Origin: Ruminiclostridium sp.
GTDB taxonomy: Bacteria; Bacillota; Clostridia; Oscillospirales; Oscillospiraceae
DNA: 64,000 bases
NCBI GenBank assembly: GCA_022792035.1
Contig: JAAWAE010000036.1
Coordinates: forward strand, 18,378-82,377
Reading direction: 5' to 3'
Both the position numbers and the translations under genes were made by a program. The notes below the pieces were generated by a model. That model saw only the letters and a program-made list of their open reading frames with translations. It ran no database searches and was not told where the DNA came from. Within the stretch, counting starts at the first letter, position 1; the number at the start of each line of letters is the position of its first letter. This document shows, in pieces, positions 58,656 to 64,000 of this stretch.

Positions 58656-59534
58656 CTACTCGATGTTCTGCACCTGCTCCCGGATCTTCTCGATCTCGCC
58701 CTTGAGCTCCACCACCGTGTGGGACAGGGCGATGTCGCTGCACTTGGAGCCGATGGTGTTAGCCTCCCGGTTGAACTCCTGGATGAGGAAGTCCAGCTTC
58801 CGGCCCACGGCCCCGCCCTGGCAGAGCATCTCCTCCAGCTGGAAGAGATGGCTGCGCAGGCGGACGGTCTCCTCATCTACGGAGACCTTGTCAGCAAAGA
58901 TGGCCGCCTCCGTGAGGATGCGGCTCTCGTCCAGCTGCTTGCTCTCCAGGACTTCCTGCATCCGGGCGGTGAGCTTTTGGCGATACTCCGCCACGGTCTC
59001 TGGGGAACGGGCCTCCACCTGCTCCACCAGCTGGGTGATCCGCTCCGCCTTGCGGCGAAGATCCGCGCAGAGCTTCTCCCCCTCCCGCTCCCGCATGGCA
59101 TTGAACCCCTCCAGGGCCTGGGTCAGGACAGTACGGATATCTTGGGCGATAAGCTCCGCGTCCGCCTCCTCCTTCTCCACCAGCAGCACGTCGGGGAAAC
59201 GGGAGAGCAGGGAGATGGACAGATCGTCCCGCAGGCCGTAAACCTGCCCCAGCTCCTTCAGGGCCGCGTAGTAGCCGTCGGCCACAGGCCGGTTCAGCTT
59301 GACGTTCACCTGATCGGCGGCGGAGCTGTCGATGCTCACAAAGACATCCACCTTCCCCCGGCCTACGCTCTCCTGGACCTGGGACTTGATCCCCTCCTCG
59401 GCAAAGACATAGAGCCGGGGGATCTTGACGGAGCAGTCTAAGTAGCGGTTGTTCACGGCCCGGACCTCTATGCTGATGCCGCGCTGGTGGAGCACAGCCT
59501 CCCCCCGGCCATAGCCCGTCATGCTTCGGATCAA
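58656..59534 (-). CDS. yicC: YicC family protein (probable TTG start)
   Basis: [62 protein letters not shown]. Confidence 0.93.
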   Translation of the reverse strand: MIRSMTGYGRGEAVLHQRGISIEVRAVNNRYLDCSVKIPRLYVFAEEGIKSQVQESVGRGKVDVFVSIDSSAADQVNVKLNRPVADGYYAALKELGQVYGLRDDLSISLLSRFPDVLLVEKEEADAELIAQDIRTVLTQALEGFNAMREREGEKLCADLRRKAERITQLVEQVEARSPETVAEYRQKLTARMQEVLESKQLDESRILTEAAIFADKVSVDEETVRLRSHLFQLEEMLCQGGAVGRKLDFLIQEFNREANTIGSKCSDIALSHTVVELKGEIEKIREQVQNIE

Positions 59535-59560
59535 GGAAACCACCTCATCTCTTTCGTTCA

Positions 59561-60142
59561 TCAGTTGCCGCAGGAGCAGGCGTTGCACAGGCAGTTCATG
59601 CACAGCATGGCAGAGCACAGCTCCATCATGTCATTGCCGCCATAGCTGCCCCGGCGGGCCTGGACGTTCATGTTGTTCATGGCCTGCCGGTACTCCAGAT
59701 TGCCGGGGTCCATGTTGCAGGCGGTCATGAAGTTCTGCCGGGCGTCGTCCAACCAGCCCCGGCGATAGGAGACCACACCCATGAGATAGTACCACTCTGC
59801 CGAGTTGGTCCGGGATGTCCGCAGGATGCGCTCGGCCTCCATGATGTTGCCCTGATTGAGCAGCTGGCGCACCTGGACGAAGGCAGGCGAGCCGCTGCTG
59901 TAATAGCCCTGGCTCCCGCCGCTGTAGCTCCCGGCGCTTTGATAGCCGCCTTGGGTGCGCATTTTTACGATGGCATCGTAGGCCTCGTTGATCTCTTTCA
60001 TTTTGGCCTCCGCCAGATCAGCCAGAGGATTGTCGCTGTAATGATCGGGGTGGTACTTCTTCACCAGCTCCCGATAGGCCCGCTTGATTTCCTCGTCGCT
60101 GGCAGAGGCGCTGACACCTAGTACAGAATAGGGATCGTTCAT
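59561..60142 (-). CDS. J-domain (DnaJ-like) protein
   Basis: [37 protein letters not shown]; Cys-rich C-terminus. Confidence 0.9.
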   Translation of the reverse strand: MNDPYSVLGVSASASDEEIKRAYRELVKKYHPDHYSDNPLADLAEAKMKEINEAYDAIVKMRTQGGYQSAGSYSGGSQGYYSSGSPAFVQVRQLLNQGNIMEAERILRTSRTNSAEWYYLMGVVSYRRGWLDDARQNFMTACNMDPGNLEYRQAMNNMNVQARRGSYGGNDMMELCSAMLCMNCLCNACSCGN

Positions 60143-60155
60143 AGGGTTTGTCTCC

Positions 60156-61058
60156 TTATCCTCCCTCTCCCCCAGGCAGGGCCGGGGGCGGAGTGTTGTC
60201 CTTTCTTGTCTTGTTTCGCTGCTTCCAAGTCCCGCTGAAGACGGCCTCCTCTACCACAGGAAGGCCCGTGCGCAGGATGTGGCCCAGCAGGCTCTCCCAA
60301 GCCCCCCAGTCCAGCAGGGCATAGGCGGTATCCGCCAGACCCAGGGAGACGTGGAGGGTCTCCCGCAGGGCCTCCGGCTCCTTTTGGACCTGGGGCCCGT
60401 AGCGCAGCAGGAGGGGGTTGTAGTTCCCCCGGGCCTGATCCTCTTCCAAATCGTCAAAGGCATCGGTAAGATAGATCCACCGGCCTACATGATAGAGGAT
60501 CTGCCCCGCGGCGGAGCCTCGGGCGGCCGGTTCCAGCTCCGCCGCGGCTCCCTGAAGGATGCGGGCGAAGGTGTCCGCCGGACGGTCCAAGGAGGGCAGG
60601 CGCTGCGTTTCCATCTCGTGGAGTTCCTCCAGACAGCCCTGGACCAGAGCGTCAAAGGCCGGACGGAAGGCCGACGCCCGCCGGTAATGCCGCCGCAGCG
60701 GCAGGCAGGCCAGACGGCTCACCAGGCGGCGGAACAAGCCGCCGTCCCGGATCTCATCCCGGAGCTTCCACCACGTCAGGATGATGCTCTCGTCCGCCGC
60801 CAAGGCCAAAGCCTCCCCCGCCTGCCAGCAGGTCTTTTTCACCCAGGGCTTGGCGGGGCAGCGTATGCACACCGTCCCCTCCTCCTCCGGCGGGGCCAGA
60901 AGGAGGGCCAGGAAAACAAAGTCGTAGTTCAAGGTCATCCGGGCGGTCCAGCCGTAGCGCTGGCCCAGGGCGCGGCACAGGCCGCAGTAGAGCCCCTCGT
61001 AGCGCTGCCGGTCCTCCGGACTCAGAGCCGCGGGAACGGCCCTCACATACCCGAACAC
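60156..61058 (-). CDS. DUF5685 family protein
   Basis: [54 protein letters not shown]. Confidence 0.75.
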   Translation of the reverse strand: MFGYVRAVPAALSPEDRQRYEGLYCGLCRALGQRYGWTARMTLNYDFVFLALLLAPPEEEGTVCIRCPAKPWVKKTCWQAGEALALAADESIILTWWKLRDEIRDGGLFRRLVSRLACLPLRRHYRRASAFRPAFDALVQGCLEELHEMETQRLPSLDRPADTFARILQGAAAELEPAARGSAAGQILYHVGRWIYLTDAFDDLEEDQARGNYNPLLLRYGPQVQKEPEALRETLHVSLGLADTAYALLDWGAWESLLGHILRTGLPVVEEAVFSGTWKQRNKTRKDNTPPPALPGGEGG

Positions 61059-61492
61059 GTCCGCTTGACCTCCACGATGTGGAAGCGCAGTCCGTTGACC
61101 TTCTTCATATGCCGGTCCCAGAGGATGGCGGCCAGGACCCCCACCACAAAGCCCAGGGCCCCTACCAGCAGCCGCATCCCTTCTCCGCCCAGTGCAGCGG
61201 CGGTGGCCGCAATATAAAACGCCAGCAGCAGCGCCAGGGGCAGGAGATAGACAATGGCCGCTGTCTTGAAAAAGGCCGCGTTCTCGCTGCGTACCTTCAC
61301 CACATCCCCGGGATTGGCCCGGGCATCGTTGTAGGCCGTTACTACATTTTCGGTACGGGTCATCATCTTCTCACAGCCGGCGCACTCCGAACAGCTGTGG
61401 GCCGCGCCGCAGGCGGTCTCCCGCTCCACGGCGATCTTCGCCATGCCGTTGGCCAGCACTGTCTTTACCACTGCGATTTGTTCCATGGTCAA
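61043..61492 (-). CDS. RseC/MucC (SoxR-reducing system) family protein
   Basis: CGAAHSCSECAGCEKMM cysteine motif followed by two TM segments. Confidence 0.85.
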   Translation of the reverse strand: MTMEQIAVVKTVLANGMAKIAVERETACGAAHSCSECAGCEKMMTRTENVVTAYNDARANPGDVVKVRSENAAFFKTAAIVYLLPLALLLAFYIAATAAALGGEGMRLLVGALGFVVGVLAAILWDRHMKKVNGLRFHIVEVKRTCSGM

Positions 61493-61519
61493 AGCCTCCT
61501 CCTCATCGGGGTCTTTTTT

Positions 61520-62755
61520 CTATTTACTCAGCCGAACCGCCACGCTGTAGCGGCTGCCGAGAACGTCTACATTGTTGTATGCCCCCCGGATGGACACCGA
61601 GGCCGGGAAACGCTGGATGGTCTCGTCCTTCCGGTCCGCCTGGGACAGGTCCACCACGGCGGAGAGCCGGTCCGGCTCCAACGCCGTAACCTGGCGGACA
61701 TCTCCCCATACCCAGACAAACAGTTCCTGGGTCAGTTGATCAATGTGGTACCCTTTGGGTACGTTCACCAAGGTGATCTCCTCCACGGGGACGAGACGGG
61801 CCGAATACCGGTTCGTCGTCAGATGGACCGTGGCATAGGCCGGGACGTTCCAGCCCCGGATGCCCTCCGGCAGCTGGATGGGCAGGCCGCAGTCCGTATC
61901 GTTATAAATGCCCCCGAGGTCCAAAGTTCCCAGGGAGATGGATTCCGGGACTTCCTTCTCCGGGTCCTCTACCACGGTAATATAGGACGGCTCAATGGTC
62001 CAGCGGAAAACGTCCTGGGACAGGGTCCCATCCTGGATGTTCACCTCCAGCGGGACGATGGATACCTTTTCCACCGGCACCATCACACGTACATGGTTCA
62101 AACTGCAGGTGATGTCCCGCCCGTCTACGGCGGCGCCGCTGGTGTTCACCAGCACCAAGGATGCCTCCTCCCGCAGGGCCTCCGACACACTGTCGCCCCC
62201 CACCTGGGCCTGAGCATAGTCGATCTCCTCCAATACGTCCGCAGGGCCTGTGAGCACGACGCTATCTGCCTCAGTCACCACCTCGCCGGTCATATACCCC
62301 GTCTGGGTGGTCCCGATGAATTCGCCCCGGATGGGGACCGTCTTTTCCTCCACACGCTGGACCGTGACCGTGACCTGTAAGTCCTCCCAATCCGACAAGG
62401 TCACATTGTCCGTGTTCACATTGGCTGGAAAGGAAGTCCGACAGTTCAAGGGCCACTCCCCTTCCTCCTCAATGCTGGACACGTCCAGCAGGAGGGAGAC
62501 GTTTTTCGCGCTGAGCTTCATCAGCGTCTTCTTGCGTCCAGTGACCCGCAGGTCCACTTCCTTCTGGCTCACAGCGGTGACCATCAGGCCCTTTTCCTCC
62601 AGTTGGCTCTGCCCCTGGACGATCACTTTCAAATCCCGCAGATGGGCACGCCCGCTGGGGTTCTCCACATTGATGACATACAGCCACAAAGCCACCGCCA
62701 GGATCAGGGCAAAGGCGGCGTTGAGGGCACGGCGGCCTTTCTTATTCCCTTTCAC
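61520..62755 (-). CDS. cdaR: YbbR-domain protein (CdaR-like)
   Basis: One N-terminal TM, YbbR-like repeats, overlaps cdaA. Confidence 0.9.
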   Translation of the reverse strand: MKGNKKGRRALNAAFALILAVALWLYVINVENPSGRAHLRDLKVIVQGQSQLEEKGLMVTAVSQKEVDLRVTGRKKTLMKLSAKNVSLLLDVSSIEEEGEWPLNCRTSFPANVNTDNVTLSDWEDLQVTVTVQRVEEKTVPIRGEFIGTTQTGYMTGEVVTEADSVVLTGPADVLEEIDYAQAQVGGDSVSEALREEASLVLVNTSGAAVDGRDITCSLNHVRVMVPVEKVSIVPLEVNIQDGTLSQDVFRWTIEPSYITVVEDPEKEVPESISLGTLDLGGIYNDTDCGLPIQLPEGIRGWNVPAYATVHLTTNRYSARLVPVEEITLVNVPKGYHIDQLTQELFVWVWGDVRQVTALEPDRLSAVVDLSQADRKDETIQRFPASVSIRGAYNNVDVLGSRYSVAVRLSK

Positions 62756-63626
62756 GCTTGTGCGACCTCCCTTGCCAGAACGTCAGAAGGCCCTTTCGCT
62801 CCCGGCCCTCTGCCTCCCCGGCGCCGGGGAGCAGCTCATTGCGCAAAACCCGGTCCAGGGTGACGGGAGATAAATGCCGGCGCAGGTTCCCCCGGAGCAT
62901 GATGGAGATGGCGCCGGTCTCCTCCGAGACCACAGCCACCACGGCGTCTGAACGCTCGCTCATCCCTAGGCCCGCCCGGTGCCGCATTCCCAGGTCCTTG
63001 CTCAGGCTCATACTGTCGGACATGGGGAGCATACAGCCCGCCGCCACAATCCGGCCCCGGCGGATGATCACCGCGCCGTCGTGGAGGGGCGCTTTGTTAT
63101 AAAACAGGTTCTTCAGCAGTTCACTGTTGACGGTGGACTGGAAGGATGTACCGGAGGAGATGATGTTGTCCAGCTTGGTGTCCCGCTCAAAGACAATCAG
63201 CGCCCCCACCTTGTTCTGGGACATCTCGGCATAGGCGCTGACCGTCTCCCGGATGGCCTGCTCCAGCTCACTGCTGGGGGCATCGTTCCGGAAGAAACGG
63301 GTCAGAGAGGAACGGCCGCTGCTGCCCACCTGCTCCAGGAAGCGGCGGATCTCCGGCTGGAAGAGGATCACCAACGCCAGGAAGCCCAGCTCCACCGCCT
63401 TGCTCAGCACGAAGTTGATGGCGTTCAAGTTGAACTGGTAGGAGATCCACAGAAAGGCCACCATCAGCAGCAGGGCCTTGGCCACCTTCGCCGCGTTGGT
63501 CCATTGGAGGAGATTGATGCACTGGTAGATGAGGTAGGTGAGGATGAGGATATCCACCAAATCGGAGATGGTGATCAGGCGCAGATATTCCACGACCATG
63601 ATACAGTAATTCAGGAACGTATCCAC
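62742..63626 (-). CDS. cdaA: Diadenylate cyclase CdaA
   Basis: DAC domain: APLHDGAVIIRRGRIVAAGCMLPMSDSMSLSKDLGMRHRAGLGMSERSDAVVAVVSEETGAIS. Confidence 0.96.
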   Translation of the reverse strand: MDTFLNYCIMVVEYLRLITISDLVDILILTYLIYQCINLLQWTNAAKVAKALLLMVAFLWISYQFNLNAINFVLSKAVELGFLALVILFQPEIRRFLEQVGSSGRSSLTRFFRNDAPSSELEQAIRETVSAYAEMSQNKVGALIVFERDTKLDNIISSGTSFQSTVNSELLKNLFYNKAPLHDGAVIIRRGRIVAAGCMLPMSDSMSLSKDLGMRHRAGLGMSERSDAVVAVVSEETGAISIMLRGNLRRHLSPVTLDRVLRNELLPGAGEAEGRERKGLLTFWQGRSHKRERE

Positions 63627-63690
63627 ACGGCACCCCCTTGCCCCTCCGTCCGGCCCTATGCGGCCATAGGTATCGATTCCAATTCAAGTT

Positions 63691-63719
63691 ATTATACGAT
63701 ATTTTCCCTCCATTTACAA
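63691..63719 (-). promoter_or_regulatory. Promoter of cdaA (TTGTAA-N17-TATAAT)
   Basis: Reverse strand TTGTAAATGGAGGGAAAATATCGTATAAT. Confidence 0.75.
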
Positions 63720-63762
63720 GTATGTATTTTCGTCTCCCCTCCCCTTGCTTTGCAAACGGGCA

Positions 63763-63793
63763 AAAGCGCCGCAGTTTCTCCCTGCGGCGCTTT
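63763..63793. terminator. Rho-independent terminator hairpin
   Basis: AAAGCGCCGCAG-TTTCTCC-CTGCGGCGCTTT. Confidence 0.75.
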
Positions 63794-63803
63794 CCAGTCT
63801 GTC

Positions 63804-64000
63804 AAAAAACCTCGCCAAGGGCGAGGTTTTTTGGTATAATAAAGCAGGAGGTGTGGAAAATGGAGCGATGGAAAAAAGACAAGCGAACAGAGGTAACGAT
63901 AGTAGACCTAGAGGGCCTAGTGCCGAAGGATCATCTTCTGCGAAAAATAGAGAAAGTCATGGATTACGAGTGGATCTATCGGCGGTTAGAGCCCTATTAC
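63804..64000 (+). mobile_element. Left part of an IS1182-like element (hairpin, extended -10 promoter and transposase start); runs off the window
   Basis: Perfect hairpin AAAAAACCTCGCC-AAG-GGCGAGGTTTTTT, TGGTATAAT, then transposase N-terminus. Confidence 0.7.
63860..64000 (+). CDS. IS1182-family-like transposase, N-terminal fragment (truncated by the window edge)
   Basis: MERWKKDKRTEVTIVDLEGLVPKDHLLRKIEKVMDYEWIYRRLEPYY; LVPKDHLLRKI signature; AGGAGGTG RBS. Confidence 0.85.
   Translation, partial: MERWKKDKRTEVTIVDLEGLVPKDHLLRKIEKVMDYEWIYRRLEPYY

Noticed and set aside
1-64000. CRISPR arrays, tRNA/rRNA genes, prophage, toxin-antitoxin or defence islands
   Set aside because: None recognised by eye; a tRNAscan/CRISPR search would be needed to exclude small elements

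Overview
This is a typical chromosomal window from a low-GC-phylum but fairly GC-rich endospore-forming clostridium. The protein set suggests an Oscillospiraceae-like gut lineage; this is inferred and was not checked by search. Most of the window is housekeeping DNA: dnaG-rpoD, dgt, yigZ, hflX, rpmE, addB-addA, fba, nifU-nifS-cysK-metY, and a long conserved block cdaA-cdaR ... yicC-remA-gmk-rpoZ-priA-def-fmt-rsmB-rlmN-stp-prkC-rsgA-spoVM-sipL. Accessory-like parts are a DtxR-regulated feoA-feoA-feoB locus with a small Cys-rich protein, two hybrid histidine kinases plus a DUF342/FapA protein, a compact type-IV-filament-like operon (pilT, gspF, short TM proteins, transglutaminase lipoprotein), and the start of an IS1182-like transposase at the right edge. 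No rRNA, tRNA, CRISPR array, prophage or defence island was recognised. Best leads: (1) an approximately 58-nt FMN-riboswitch-like leader lacking the central aptamer helices, upstream of a RibU-like ECF S component; (2) a 23-aa SpoVM micro-ORF missing from the ORF track, next to a SipL-like gene; (3) a hybrid kinase split by a one-base change in a G6 tract; (4) the pilT-only filament operon; (5) several precise palindromes overlapping promoters. All product calls come from reading the translated ORFs; no database search was run.
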